Shown here in pieces: positions 27,327-35,753 of a DNA stretch of 64,000 nt. Every line of letters starts with the position of its first letter. The first letter of the stretch is position 1. The position numbers and the translations under genes are program-made. Below the pieces are notes generated by a model. The model made no database searches. It was not told where the DNA came from and was given only the letters and a program-made list of their open reading frames with translations. This stretch comes from Streptomyces sp. GESEQ-4 (GTDB lineage Bacteria; Actinomycetota; Actinomycetes; Streptomycetales; Streptomycetaceae), in NCBI RefSeq assembly GCF_017948455.1, contig NZ_JAFFSU010000027.1, forward strand, positions 54,148 to 118,147. The letters are read 5' to 3'.

Positions 27327-28606
27327 CTTGCACAACGGGTATCACTGGGTGTGATGCTGCGTTTGCGTCCAGCCCCGCCCCGAGGTGTTCGGGGTGGGGC
27401 AGGGGCCGTTGACTGGGCCCCGCGTCGCCACAACTCCCACGCGCGGGCGCGGATGTTGCGGGAGCTGTTCCGGTCTGCGTGATCAACGAATCCGCAGGAC
27501 CGGCACGCGAACCAGGCCTGGCTCACCCGGTTCGCCTTGTCGATGTGCCCGCACTCGGCGCAGGTGCGGGAGGTGTACGCCGGATCGACGTACACCACCG
27601 GCACACCCGCCCGGCGGGCCTTGTACGCGATGAAGCTGCCGAGCTGGGCAAACGACCAGCTGGCGTGGGTGGCCCGTTGGGGCTTGCGAAGCCGTACCCG
27701 CTCGCGGATGCCTGTCAGGTCTTCCAGGGCGATTCCGCGACCGGTGCGTTCTGCCTCGGCCACCACATGTTTCGCGATCTTGTGGTTGATGTCTTTAGCC
27801 CTGCGGGCCTCCTTGCGCCGCCGCTTCTTCAGCCGGCGCTTCGCGGACGGGGTGTTCTTCTTCTGCAGTTTGGTGCGCAGCGTCCGTTCGCGGACCCGGA
27901 TGCGGTTGAGCGCGCGTCCTGCCATGATCTCGCCGTCCGAGGTGGTGGCGATGTTGACGATGCCCAGGTCGATGCCGAGGAAGTCCACCGGCTCGGTGTT
28001 CAGCGGCACTTCGGGGACTTCGCAGGTGGCGCTCAGGAACCACATGCCGTCCCGCTCCAGTAGGTCGGACTCGCCCTTGCGGTACAGGGCGAGGGTGGCC
28101 AGCTGCTCCGGGGAGGCGGTGAACGCCACGTTCTTGACCCGCCCGCCGGTGGTCCAGATCGACACCGTGCGGCCGGGGATCTGCCAGGACAGCATGCGGT
28201 TGTCGTAGGGCTGCGCGCCCTGGGGGCGGAAGGCGATCGGCTTCTTGGTGGCCCGGCGGAAGCGCTTGGAGCCGGGCCGTCCCAGGTTTCCGGCCTTCAG
28301 GTTCGCCCGCAGCGTGGTGTACGCGTCGCAGGTCTTCTTGATGACGTGCTGAGCAGCCTGCGCCCCCAGCCCCCAGCGGGACTTGGCGGTGTCGTAGGCA
28401 TGCTTGCGCAAGGCGAAGTTCTTGAACTCCCCGCGCTCGAAGGCCACCTCGCTCACCCAGGTGGCGGCCTCGTTGCAGGCGTGCAGGGTTGCCTCAAGTG
28501 CCGCCGCCTGCTCGGGCGTCGGCAGCAGCTTGACTGCACCACCAGCTTCACGATCACGAACGTACACACCTGCGCGAAACAGCACCGCATGTTCGAAGTC
28601 GATCAC
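27314..28606 (-). CDS. tnpB: RNA-guided nuclease TnpB (IS605/IS1341-type OrfB)
   Basis: About 430 residues from GTG 28606. An N-terminal helical segment (KLLPTPEQAAALEATLHACN) precedes the WED/REC-like part. The split RuvC nuclease has all three acidic residues: Asp213 in FLGIDLGIVNIA, Glu295 in IALEDLTGIRER and Asp378 in HADRNSSRNI. A zinc ribbon CAECGH...CRSCG lies between the second and third. It should therefore cut DNA rather than be a dead repressor-type derivative. No tnpA is adjacent. The start overlaps the stop of the truncated GH42 frame (GTGA), so translation is coupled to the upstream sugar-import operon. Basic arginine-rich linker regions are normal. Confidence 0.88.
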   Translation of the reverse strand: MIDFEHAVLFRAGVYVRDREAGGAVKLLPTPEQAAALEATLHACNEAATWVSEVAFERGEFKNFALRKHAYDTAKSRWGLGAQAAQHVIKKTCDAYTTLRANLKAGNLGRPGSKRFRRATKKPIAFRPQGAQPYDNRMLSWQIPGRTVSIWTTGGRVKNVAFTASPEQLATLALYRKGESDLLERDGMWFLSATCEVPEVPLNTEPVDFLGIDLGIVNIATTSDGEIMAGRALNRIRVRERTLRTKLQKKNTPSAKRRLKKRRRKEARRAKDINHKIAKHVVAEAERTGRGIALEDLTGIRERVRLRKPQRATHASWSFAQLGSFIAYKARRAGVPVVYVDPAYTSRTCAECGHIDKANRVSQAWFACRSCGFVDHADRNSSRNIRARAWELWRRGAQSTAPAPPRTPRGGAGRKRSITPSDTRCASPAF

Positions 28607-28917
28607 CTGAACGAGTGACACCCACGGTTGTGTGTCGGCGCCAAGGGAGTCGTGAACGCCCAGGGTTCCTCGCAAGAAACAAGCTGAAGGCGCCAGTCTT
28701 CGGCGGCGGCGCGGTCGAGGATGCGGTCGAGAACGGTCAAGTCGTAGGTGTCTTCGGTGGGTTGGGTCAGGGACCAGGAGAAGACGCCCACGGTGAGCGT
28801 GTCGATGCCGGCCCGGTCGAACAGGCGGTGGTCCTCGTCCCACACCTCCTGCGGCCACTGTTCCGGGTTGTAGTCGCCGCCGTAGGGGATCTTCGGGGTA
28901 CGGGGCGCGGCGGTCAT
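28603..28917 (-). pseudogene. GH42 beta-galactosidase, 5' remnant truncated by the TnpB element
   Basis: A 104-codon frame. Residues 1 to about 73 match the N-terminus of GH42 enzymes: IPYGGDYNPEQWPQEVWDED, then GIDTLTVGVFSWSLTQP and DRILDRAAAE. After that the sequence abruptly stops resembling GH42 and runs into element-derived codons (EEPWAFTTPLAPTHNRGC) to a TGA at 28603. The remaining roughly 600 residues, including both catalytic Glu, are missing from the window. ATG 28917 overlaps the DUF624 gene stop by four bases, showing it was the last gene of the transporter operon. Loss is real, not a sequencing slip, because the far side of the element is GH67. Confidence 0.8.
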
Positions 28918-29603
28918 GCGGTGAAGTCCTCCTCGGTCTCGGCGATCACCGGGCGGCTGCTGTGCAGCAGGGACAGCAGCAGCGGGGCGGCCAGGAGGGC
29001 GGGCAGGGCCTCGGTCAGCAGGGCGGTCGACGCGGCCGTCAGCACCAGCAGGGAGGCGGCGGCGAGGGTGGCGCGGGCGTGCCGTACGAGGAAGTACGCC
29101 GCGAGGCGGGCCGTGTCGCGGGTGCGGAAGGCGAACAGGGAGGTGAGGACCAGCGCGTGCGCTCCCCACAGCAGCGAGCCGGCGCCGATCGCCCCAAGCA
29201 GCACCGCCCACCAGCCGGGCAGGCCGGTCGCGGAGAAGTGGGTCAGCGTGAAGGCGATGACGGTCAGCCAGGCGAGCAGGGGCGCCCAGAGCTTCAGCGC
29301 CGGGAGGGCGTTGAGCCGCCAGCCGCGTGCGTAGGTGCGGGCCGGGTGCAGGTCGGTGAGGTCGCCGGAGCGGTGGTGCAGGGAGTACAGGGCGGCGGAC
29401 AGGGCGGGGCCCAGGGGGAGCAGGCATACGGCGGCGAGGGGCAGGTTGCCCGGGTCGGGGCCGAGGAGCAGCAGACCGGCGAGGCCGGGTGCGGCGGCGA
29501 GGAGCAGCAGGGCCTCCACGGTGACCAGGGTGTGGATCAGTGCGGCGGCGCGGGAGAGGACGCCGGTGCCGAAGCCGTCCGCGCGTAGGCCGGCGCCGCT
29601 CAC
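28914..29603 (-). CDS. DUF624 (YesL-like) membrane protein
   Basis: About 229 residues from GTG 29603, with five or six hydrophobic helices and little else. The segment ALSAALYSLHHRSGDLTDLHPARTY after the second helix fits the DUF624/YesL family. These proteins are regularly encoded next to LplABC-type oligosaccharide importers and glycosidases; a role in transporter assembly or regulation is suspected but unproven. It overlaps the binding-protein gene by four bases upstream and the GH42 remnant by four downstream, so the whole set is a single minus-strand operon. Confidence 0.72.
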   Translation of the reverse strand: MSGAGLRADGFGTGVLSRAAALIHTLVTVEALLLLAAAPGLAGLLLLGPDPGNLPLAAVCLLPLGPALSAALYSLHHRSGDLTDLHPARTYARGWRLNALPALKLWAPLLAWLTVIAFTLTHFSATGLPGWWAVLLGAIGAGSLLWGAHALVLTSLFAFRTRDTARLAAYFLVRHARATLAAASLLVLTAASTALLTEALPALLAAPLLLSLLHSSRPVIAETEEDFTA

Positions 29604-31264
29604 CCGTTCTCCTTCTTGAAGCGTTCGTACGCCTTGTTGTGCAGGTCGACGAACTGCTGCATGTTCTTCGCCTTCAACTCGGAGACGTAGTCGTCCCATT
29701 CGGACAGCGAGCGCTTGCCGAGGACGAACTGGAGGGTGTTCTGGGTGACGTGGTCCCTGAGCGGCGTCTCCCACAGGGAGGCCTGTTCCTGCTCGAAAGA
29801 CTGCAGTGGGTGGGCGGGGCCGATGGGCGTCTGCTGGCGCTGGGACATGGCGTCCTGGAACTTCTTCTCGTCGGGGCTGAACATGGAGGAGACGAGTTCC
29901 CAGCTGCCGCCGTAGGCGAAGACGCCGTTGTAGAAGCCGTAGTCCTTCTGCATGTCCTTCGGGGCGTCCGGGTCGGAGCCCATGAGGCTGATGCCGTCCT
30001 TGGTCTTGTACTGGCCGCCGGAGCGGGTGTACGTGACGCCCTCGACGCCCCACCGCGCGAACCGCTGGCCCTCGTCCGAGTACCACAGCCAGTCCACGAA
30101 CTGCATCATCGCGACGAAGCTGTCGCTCTTGAGCGCCTTGCTGGAGATCATGACGCCGTTCTCCAGCCGGACGCCGCCCAGCACGATCGGGCCGGCCGGG
30201 CCGAGCGGCACCGGAATCATCTCGATCTTCGCGCCCTTGACCTGCTTTTGCAGGTTGTACCGGTATTCCTGCACCAGTACCTGCGGGTTGGCGCTGATCG
30301 CGAAGCACTTCTCGCCCAGGAGTTTCTGCGCGGCCTCGTCGTCGGTCTGGGTGAAGCTCTCCGGATCCACCAGCTTCTCGGTGACCAGCTTGCGCACGTA
30401 CTCGATCATCTGCCGGAAGGTGTCGGTCGCTCCGGTGAAGACGTACTTCTGCGCGTTCGCGTCCCAGCTGATGTTGTCGTACGTCCAGCCGGCCCGGACG
30501 CCGTACGCCTGGCCGAGGTAGCTGAACAGGGCGGCGGCCGGGTAGGGCGTGTTCTTGCTCCAGCGGTCGGAGAACGGATAGCGGTCGGGGTACTCCGCCT
30601 TGATCGCCTTGAAGACCTCGTACACCTCGTCCCAGGTGCCGGGCAGGCTCAGCCCGAGCCGGTCGAGGACGTCCGTGCGCAGCGCCATCGAGTAGCCGGA
30701 TCTGGCCTTCTCGTGCAGACCGGGCAGCACATACAGCTTGCCGTCGGCCTGCCGGTAGGAGTCGATCTCCGGCTCCAGCTTCCAGCGCTTGACCTTGTCC
30801 CGGAAGTTCGGCATCAGGTGCAGGTAGTCGCTGACCGGCAGGATCGCGCCCGACGAAACGAACGCGACCTCCGAGGGGTGGTACGTCTTGGGGATCAGGA
30901 AGGGGGCGTCGCCCGAGCCGATGAGGACGCTGCGCTTCTTCTCGTAGTCGACCAGGGGGACGGCGACAGGATCGAAGGTGACGCCGGTGCGCTTGGCGAG
31001 CTCCTTCCAGAACAGCCAGCTGTCCTTCATCGGGTAGACCGGGTTGTTGTTGTGCAGGATCGAGAACGACAGCGGCTTGGTCGCCTTGAACTGCTGGCCG
31101 ACGCGGTACTCCTTCATCGCGCCGTTCTGTTTTTTCGACAGGTCCTTGGAGTCCCCTCCGTCGTCGCCGCTGCCGCAGCCGGTGAGGGTGGCGAGGCCGA
31201 TGAATCCAGCGGCGGCGAGCATCTGACGCCGCGACAGCTGTCCTGCGTTGTTCACGGATGACAT
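29600..31264 (-). CDS. Oligosaccharide ABC transporter substrate-binding lipoprotein (LplA/YtcQ type)
   Basis: A 554-residue lipoprotein. ATG 31264 follows AAAGGAG by five bases. A Tat-like SRRQML precedes the hydrophobic core and the lipobox TLTGC (Cys30). The mature protein is the long type-1 extracellular solute-binding fold of the LplA/YtcQ/YesO group (typically 500-550 residues), with motifs such as LRTDVLDRLGLSLPGTWDEV and DWLWYSDEGQRFARWGVEG. It would bind xylo- or related plant oligosaccharides; the substrate is inferred from GH67, CE7 and GH42 neighbours and from the CGAAACTTTCG box in front of the operon. Confidence 0.83.
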   Translation of the reverse strand: MSSVNNAGQLSRRQMLAAAGFIGLATLTGCGSGDDGGDSKDLSKKQNGAMKEYRVGQQFKATKPLSFSILHNNNPVYPMKDSWLFWKELAKRTGVTFDPVAVPLVDYEKKRSVLIGSGDAPFLIPKTYHPSEVAFVSSGAILPVSDYLHLMPNFRDKVKRWKLEPEIDSYRQADGKLYVLPGLHEKARSGYSMALRTDVLDRLGLSLPGTWDEVYEVFKAIKAEYPDRYPFSDRWSKNTPYPAAALFSYLGQAYGVRAGWTYDNISWDANAQKYVFTGATDTFRQMIEYVRKLVTEKLVDPESFTQTDDEAAQKLLGEKCFAISANPQVLVQEYRYNLQKQVKGAKIEMIPVPLGPAGPIVLGGVRLENGVMISSKALKSDSFVAMMQFVDWLWYSDEGQRFARWGVEGVTYTRSGGQYKTKDGISLMGSDPDAPKDMQKDYGFYNGVFAYGGSWELVSSMFSPDEKKFQDAMSQRQQTPIGPAHPLQSFEQEQASLWETPLRDHVTQNTLQFVLGKRSLSEWDDYVSELKAKNMQQFVDLHNKAYERFKKENG

Positions 31265-31277
31265 GGGCACTCCTTTG

Positions 31278-32147
31278 TCAGCCCTTGACCGCGCCGAGCA
31301 TCACGCCCGAGACGAAGTAGCGCTGGACGAACGGATAGACACAGAGGATGGGCAGTGAGGTCAGCACGATCGTGACCGCCTGGATGTTCGCCCCCACCTG
31401 GCTGAGCTGTGCGTCGGCGGCACCGGCGTTGCCGCCCGTGGTGGCGCCGGAGATGAGGTTGCGCAGATAGACGGTGACCGGCATGAGCTCGGACTTGTCC
31501 AGATAGAGAAAGGCGCTGAACCAGGAGTTCCAGAAGGCCACCGAGTAGAACAGCACCATCGTCGCGACGACCGCCTTCGACAGCGGCAGCACGATCCGCA
31601 GCAGAATGCCGTACGTACTCAGGCCGTCGATCTGCGCGGCCTCCTCCAGATCGGTGGGCAGGCTCTCGAAGAAGGCCTTCATCACCAGCAGGTTGAACAC
31701 GCTGATCGCGTTGGGGAGCGCGATGGCCCAGATGCTGTTCTTCAGGCCGAGGCTGGTGATCAGGACGTAGTTGGGGATCAGGCCGCCGGTGAAGAACATG
31801 GTGAAGACGGCGACGCCGACGAGGAAGCCGCGCCCCTTGAGATGCTTCTTCGACAGGACGTAGGCGTAGCTGGTGGTCAGGATCATGGCGATGGCGGTGG
31901 CGACCACCGTGTAGAGGACGGTGTTGCCGTAGTTCCGCCAGAACATCGAGTCCTGGAACACGATCTTGTACGTGGTGAGGTTGAACCCCTCGGGCCACAG
32001 CGTCACTTCACCGGCGCGGATCTTTTGCTCGGAACTGAACGAGCGGGCGATGATGTTGACGAACGGGTACAGGGTGACGATCACGACGACGGTGAGGATG
32101 AACCCGTTGACTCCCTGGAACACGCGGTAGGAACGACTCGGCTTCAC
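31278..32147 (-). CDS. Oligosaccharide ABC transporter permease (YtcP/LplC type)
   Basis: About 289 residues with six membrane helices. The start GTG at 32147 overlaps the preceding permease stop (GTGA); another GTG lies three bases earlier. The EAA coupling loop reads EEAAQIDGLSTYGILLRIVLPLSKA. The N-terminal part has the LYPFVNIIARSFSS segment typical of YtcP-like permeases. It pairs with the LplB-like protein to form the channel. The ATPase must be supplied in trans, as for other Streptomyces sugar importers. Confidence 0.84.
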   Translation of the reverse strand: MKPSRSYRVFQGVNGFILTVVVIVTLYPFVNIIARSFSSEQKIRAGEVTLWPEGFNLTTYKIVFQDSMFWRNYGNTVLYTVVATAIAMILTTSYAYVLSKKHLKGRGFLVGVAVFTMFFTGGLIPNYVLITSLGLKNSIWAIALPNAISVFNLLVMKAFFESLPTDLEEAAQIDGLSTYGILLRIVLPLSKAVVATMVLFYSVAFWNSWFSAFLYLDKSELMPVTVYLRNLISGATTGGNAGAADAQLSQVGANIQAVTIVLTSLPILCVYPFVQRYFVSGVMLGAVKG

Positions 32148-33136
32148 CACAGGCTCGTCCCCACTGTGCGGCGCGAGAGCTGGTTGGCGGAGATGATCAG
32201 AAACAGGCCGATGATCGCCTCGAACAGGCCGATCGCGGCGGCATAGCTGAAGCTGTTGGACTCCACACCGGTCCGGTAGACATACGTGGAGATCACGTCC
32301 GCCGTCGGATACGTCAGCGGGTTGTACAGCAGCAGGACCTTCTCGAAGCCGACCGCCATGAACGTGCCGATGTTGAGGATCAGCAGCGTGATCATGGTGG
32401 GCCGGATGCCGGGCAGGGTGACGTGCCAGATCTGCTGCCAGCGGTTGGCGCCGTCGATCCTCGCGGCCTCGTACAGGTTGTCGTCGATCGTGGTGAGCGC
32501 GGCGAGGTAGAGGATCGTGCCCCAGCCGGCGGTCTGCCAGATCTCCGAGCCGACGTAGATCGTGCGGAACCACTCGGGTTCCTGGATGAAGCGGATCGGG
32601 TCCTGGCCGAACCAGCCGAGCATGTGGTTGACCGGGCCGTCCGTGGCGAGCATCTGCATGGTGATGCCCGCCACGATGACGATCGACAGGAAGTGCGGCA
32701 GATACGAGACCGACTGCACGAACCGTTTCAGCGCCCGTCTGCGCACCTCGTTGAGCAGCAGCGCGAGAACGATGGGGATCGGAAAGCAGAACACCAGCGT
32801 GAGTCCGCCGAGCCACAGGGTGTTGCGGAACACCTGCCAGAACGTGGGGTCGGTGAGGAACATCTCCACATAGCGCAGGCCCACCCACTCCTCGCCCAGG
32901 ATCGACCCGCCCGGCTCGAAGCGCCGGAAGGCGATCACATTGCCGATCATCGGCAGATACCGGAAGACCAGGAAGAACAGCAGCGGCAGCACGACCAGTG
33001 AGTACAGCTGCCAGTCCCGGCGCACCGCCCGCCGCCAACTGCGGTGCGACGGGCGGGAAGCGGAGGAGGACGCGGACTTCGGTCGGGGCGGGTCCTGGGT
33101 GCCGGGCGGTGGCGTCGATCTGGTGGAGGTGCTCAT
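32144..33136 (-). CDS. Oligosaccharide ABC transporter permease (LplB type)
   Basis: A 330-residue permease from ATG 33136, preceded by CGGGAGGACC. A 40-residue Ser/Pro/Arg-rich cytosolic N-terminus leads to six membrane helices. The first contains FLVFRYLPMIGNVIAF, a hallmark of LplB-like proteins. The EAA loop is YEAARIDGANRWQQIWHVTLPGIRPT. It is the first gene of the operon LplB-YtcP-LplA-DUF624-(GH42). Its 226-base upstream region is shared with the divergent CE7 esterase and contains three operator-like palindromes. Confidence 0.85.
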   Translation of the reverse strand: MSTSTRSTPPPGTQDPPRPKSASSSASRPSHRSWRRAVRRDWQLYSLVVLPLLFFLVFRYLPMIGNVIAFRRFEPGGSILGEEWVGLRYVEMFLTDPTFWQVFRNTLWLGGLTLVFCFPIPIVLALLLNEVRRRALKRFVQSVSYLPHFLSIVIVAGITMQMLATDGPVNHMLGWFGQDPIRFIQEPEWFRTIYVGSEIWQTAGWGTILYLAALTTIDDNLYEAARIDGANRWQQIWHVTLPGIRPTMITLLILNIGTFMAVGFEKVLLLYNPLTYPTADVISTYVYRTGVESNSFSYAAAIGLFEAIIGLFLIISANQLSRRTVGTSLW

Positions 33137-33166
33137 GCTCGGTCCTCCCGGACGGATTCGCGGAAC

Positions 33167-33177
33167 CGAAACTTTCG
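33167..33177. promoter_or_regulatory. Xylanase-type regulatory box CGAAACTTTCG
   Basis: CGAAACTTTCG is an exact copy of the CGAAA-N-TTTCG inverted repeat known from promoters of Streptomyces xylanase and xylosidase genes. It lies 31 bases before the LplB-like start and implies control by a xylan-responsive repressor encoded elsewhere. Confidence 0.65.
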
Positions 33178-33182
33178 AGCTC

Positions 33183-33192
33183 TTACCGGTAA
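33183..33192. promoter_or_regulatory. Palindrome TTACCGGTAA in the divergent promoter
   Basis: A perfect 10-bp palindrome six bases past the CGAAACTTTCG box, flanked by CTC and CTC. The central CG resembles LacI-family half-site organisation. Could be a second repressor site. Confidence 0.4.
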
Positions 33193-33215
33193 CTCGCGGC
33201 AACTTAAAGCTCCTA

Positions 33216-33227
33216 GAAAGCGCTGTC
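33216..33227. promoter_or_regulatory. LacI-type site GAAAGCGCTGTC
   Basis: Eleven of twelve positions fit the palindrome GAAAGCGCTTTC, the classic CcpA/LacI-family core. It is centred between the divergent LplB and CE7 genes, about 140 bases before the esterase start. Confidence 0.5.
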
Positions 33228-33362
33228 AATGGGGGCCGCAACGGTCAGTTGAGACGAGAGGAAGCGTTATAAACCCGCCGCCGTATGGGTAAGGCACAGA
33301 GACTTGACCGCTCAGTCCATCGCAAGTTTCAGTATGAGGACCGACTCCTGCGAGGTGCCGAC

Positions 33363-34349
33363 GTGCCAGTGTTCGACCTGCCCCTGCCGGAACTGGAGCA
33401 CCGCCGCCCGGCACTCGACGAGCCCGCCGACTTCGACGCGTTCTGGCGGGACACCCTGAGGGAGTCCGAGCGGCCCGAACCCCTGCTGTCCGTCCACCCG
33501 GTGGAGACCGGGCTGCGGCTGACCCGGACCTGGGACGTGACCTTCCGGGGCTTCGCGGGCGAACCGGTGCGCGCCTGGTTCAGCAGACCCGCCGACAGAC
33601 CCGAACCGCTGCCCGCGATCGTCGAGTTCGCGGGGTACGGGCGCGGGCGCGGCCTCCCGCACGAGCGGCTGACCTGGGTGAACGCCGGTTACGCACATCT
33701 GCTCATGGACAACAGGGGCCAGGGCGACCAGTACGGCAACGGCGGCCACACCCCCGACCCGCACGCCAACGCACCGGGCGGCCCCGGCCCCGCCGTACGG
33801 GGCCTGCTCGACCCGCGCGACTACCACTACCGGCGTCTCATCACCGACGCCGTACGTGCCGTCGCCGCCGTCCGCGCCCTGCCCGGCGTGGACGCCTCAC
33901 GAATCACGGCCGTCGGCAACAGCCAGGGCGGCGGCCTCGCCCTCGCCGTCGCCGGACTCGTCCCGGACCTGGCGGCGGCCCTGATCACCGCACCCCTCCT
34001 GTGCGGCATCCGGCGCGCACTGGACCTCACGGACGCGGGCCCGTACGGCGAGATCGTCGCGTACCTCACCGTCCATCGCGGCGCCGAACAGGCGGCGTAC
34101 CGCACGCTCTCCTACATGGAGGGCATCTCCTTCGCCCGCCGCGCCCACGCCGCGACCCACTTCGGGGTCGGCCTGCGCGACACGGTGTGTCCGCCGAGCG
34201 GTGCGTACGCCGCCTGGAACAGTTATGCGGAGCTGAGCGGCGCGGACCCGCGCAAGGAGATCCACGCCTATCCGTTCAACGGCCACGAGGGCGGCGACGC
34301 GTTTCACGTACGGGGACAACTGGCGTGGCTCCGGGACCTGTTGGGCTGA
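33363..34349 (+). CDS. Acetyl-xylan esterase, CE7 family
   Basis: About 328 residues starting at GTG 33363, which follows GAGGT and begins directly with the family N-terminus PVFDLPLPELEHRRP. The frame is open 26 codons further upstream (33285), but that extension is not CE7-like. The alpha/beta-hydrolase core has the RGQ motif in MDNRGQGDQYGNGG, the nucleophile Ser in GNSQGGGLA and the C-terminal HE motif in FNGHEGGD. CE7 enzymes deacetylate xylo-oligosaccharides, usually inside the cell as homohexamers; no signal peptide is seen. It is divergent from the transporter operon and likely co-regulated with it. Confidence 0.88.
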   Translation: MPVFDLPLPELEHRRPALDEPADFDAFWRDTLRESERPEPLLSVHPVETGLRLTRTWDVTFRGFAGEPVRAWFSRPADRPEPLPAIVEFAGYGRGRGLPHERLTWVNAGYAHLLMDNRGQGDQYGNGGHTPDPHANAPGGPGPAVRGLLDPRDYHYRRLITDAVRAVAAVRALPGVDASRITAVGNSQGGGLALAVAGLVPDLAAALITAPLLCGIRRALDLTDAGPYGEIVAYLTVHRGAEQAAYRTLSYMEGISFARRAHAATHFGVGLRDTVCPPSGAYAAWNSYAELSGADPRKEIHAYPFNGHEGGDAFHVRGQLAWLRDLLG

Positions 34350-34410
34350 CCCCGTGTGCCAAGCGTTTACAAGTGGGCAACACAGCGCTAACTTGCCCCA
34401 CAGCGGGGGG

Positions 34411-34424
34411 TGGGAGCGCTCCCA
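34411..34424. promoter_or_regulatory. CebR operator upstream of the AA10 gene
   Basis: TGGGAGCGCTCCCA is the exact 14-bp palindromic consensus of CebR, the cello-oligosaccharide-responsive LacI repressor of Streptomyces. It lies 99 bases before the AA10 ATG, consistent with promoter overlap. Confidence 0.8.
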
Positions 34425-34522
34425 CAATCGGTGGACCGGAACCCGCCCAGGAGTGCTCCCATCCCCCGCATCCATGCGCGCACGTTCCTCACGACCGCCG
34501 AGCGAAGGGACGTAGAACTGTC

Positions 34523-35617
34523 ATGCCCGCGACAACATCTGCGCCACCTCCCCGCCCCAGACCCCGATTACCGCTCCCGACCCGCCGCGGAGCCCTTCTC
34601 CTCGTCCTGCTGTCCCTGCTCACGACAATCCCGGCCCTCGGTCTGATCGTCACGGCCGGCGGCGAGGCGGAGGCCCACGGCACCCCGATGAAGCCCGGCA
34701 GCCGCACCTTCCTGTGCTGGCAGGACGGGCTCACCGACACCGGTGAGATCAAGCCCGTGAACCCGGCCTGCAAGACGGCCCAACAGGTCAGTGGCACCAC
34801 GCCGTTCTACAACTGGTTCTCCGTGCTGCGCTCGGACGGCGCCGGCCGCACCCGCGGCTTCGTGCCGGACGGTGAGCTGTGCAGCGGCGGAAACACCAAC
34901 TTCACCGGTTTCAACACCCCCAGTGCCGACTGGCCGTTGACCCATCTGACCTCGGGCGCGACCGTCGACTTCTCGTACAACGCCTGGGCCGCGCACCCGG
35001 GTTGGTTCTACGTCTACATCACCAAGGACGGCTTCGATCCGACCTCCGCGCTCACCTGGGACGACATGGAGGAGCGGCCGTTCCTGAGCGTCGACCACCC
35101 GCCGCTGAACGGTTCGCCGGGCACGGTCGAGGCCAACTACTCCTGGTCCGGGCAGCTCCCCGAGGGCAAGTCGGGGCGGCACATCATCTACATGGTGTGG
35201 CAGCGCTCGGACAGCGCGGAGACCTTCTACTCCTGCTCCGACGTCGTCTTCGACGGCGGCAACGGCGAGGTCACCGGTATCAAGCAGCCCGGCAACCCGA
35301 CCGATCCGGTGCCGGGCACCTGCACGGCCACCCGGAAGACGACCGGCAGCTGGAGCGGTGGCTACCAGTCCGAGGTGACCGTCACCAACTCCGGCGACGT
35401 CCCGATGCTCGGCTGGATGGTCGACTGGACGCTGCCGGGCGGCCAGAAGGTCGACAGTCTGTGGAGCGGCGCCCCGACGTACAACGGGCAGGCCGTGATG
35501 GTCCACAACGCCGGCTGGAACGGATCACTGGATCCGGGCGAGAGCACGACGTTCGGCTACGTCGTCACCGGTTCCGGCGGTGATACGGCGACGAGTTTGC
35601 CCTGCCGGGTCGGCTGA
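34523..35617 (+). CDS. Secreted AA10 lytic polysaccharide monooxygenase with CBM2
   Basis: A 364-residue exported copper enzyme. The signal peptide (TRRGALLLVLLSLLTT) is cleaved in AEA-HGTPM, exposing His52 as the N-terminal copper ligand. The second brace His is residue 158 in WAAHPGWFYVY. The AA10 domain runs to about residue 245. A Pro-rich linker (PGNPTDPVPG) and a C-terminal family 2 carbohydrate-binding module (CTATRKTTGSWSGGYQSEVT, with surface Trp) complete it. It oxidatively cleaves crystalline cellulose or chitin. The CebR box upstream and the CBM2 favour cellulose. Frame upstream of 34523 overlaps the CE7 gene and is not coding for this protein. Confidence 0.93.
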   Translation: MPATTSAPPPRPRPRLPLPTRRGALLLVLLSLLTTIPALGLIVTAGGEAEAHGTPMKPGSRTFLCWQDGLTDTGEIKPVNPACKTAQQVSGTTPFYNWFSVLRSDGAGRTRGFVPDGELCSGGNTNFTGFNTPSADWPLTHLTSGATVDFSYNAWAAHPGWFYVYITKDGFDPTSALTWDDMEERPFLSVDHPPLNGSPGTVEANYSWSGQLPEGKSGRHIIYMVWQRSDSAETFYSCSDVVFDGGNGEVTGIKQPGNPTDPVPGTCTATRKTTGSWSGGYQSEVTVTNSGDVPMLGWMVDWTLPGGQKVDSLWSGAPTYNGQAVMVHNAGWNGSLDPGESTTFGYVVTGSGGDTATSLPCRVG

Positions 35618-35649
35618 ACGAAGAAGCCGAGAGGAGCCGAGAAGAGGGT

Positions 35650-35672
35650 CTCCCGCGTTGTCCACGCGGGAG
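35650..35672 (+). terminator. Terminator after the AA10 gene
   Basis: Nine-bp stem CTCCCGCGT (35650-35658) / ACGCGGGAG (35664-35672) with loop TGTCC, extendable with one mismatch, 33 bases after the stop. Confidence 0.65.
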
Positions 35673-35753
35673 GCCCTCCCGCCGATGTCACAAACGCTCC
35701 GGCTGTCTCGTCCCAAGTAGAGAGACAGACCTCGGCGCGGGAAGGTGATGATC

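Noticed and set aside
27314..28606. Nuclease-dead TnpB-derived repressor (TldR-like)
   Set aside because: All three RuvC acidic residues and the zinc-ribbon cysteines are present, so it should be a nuclease.
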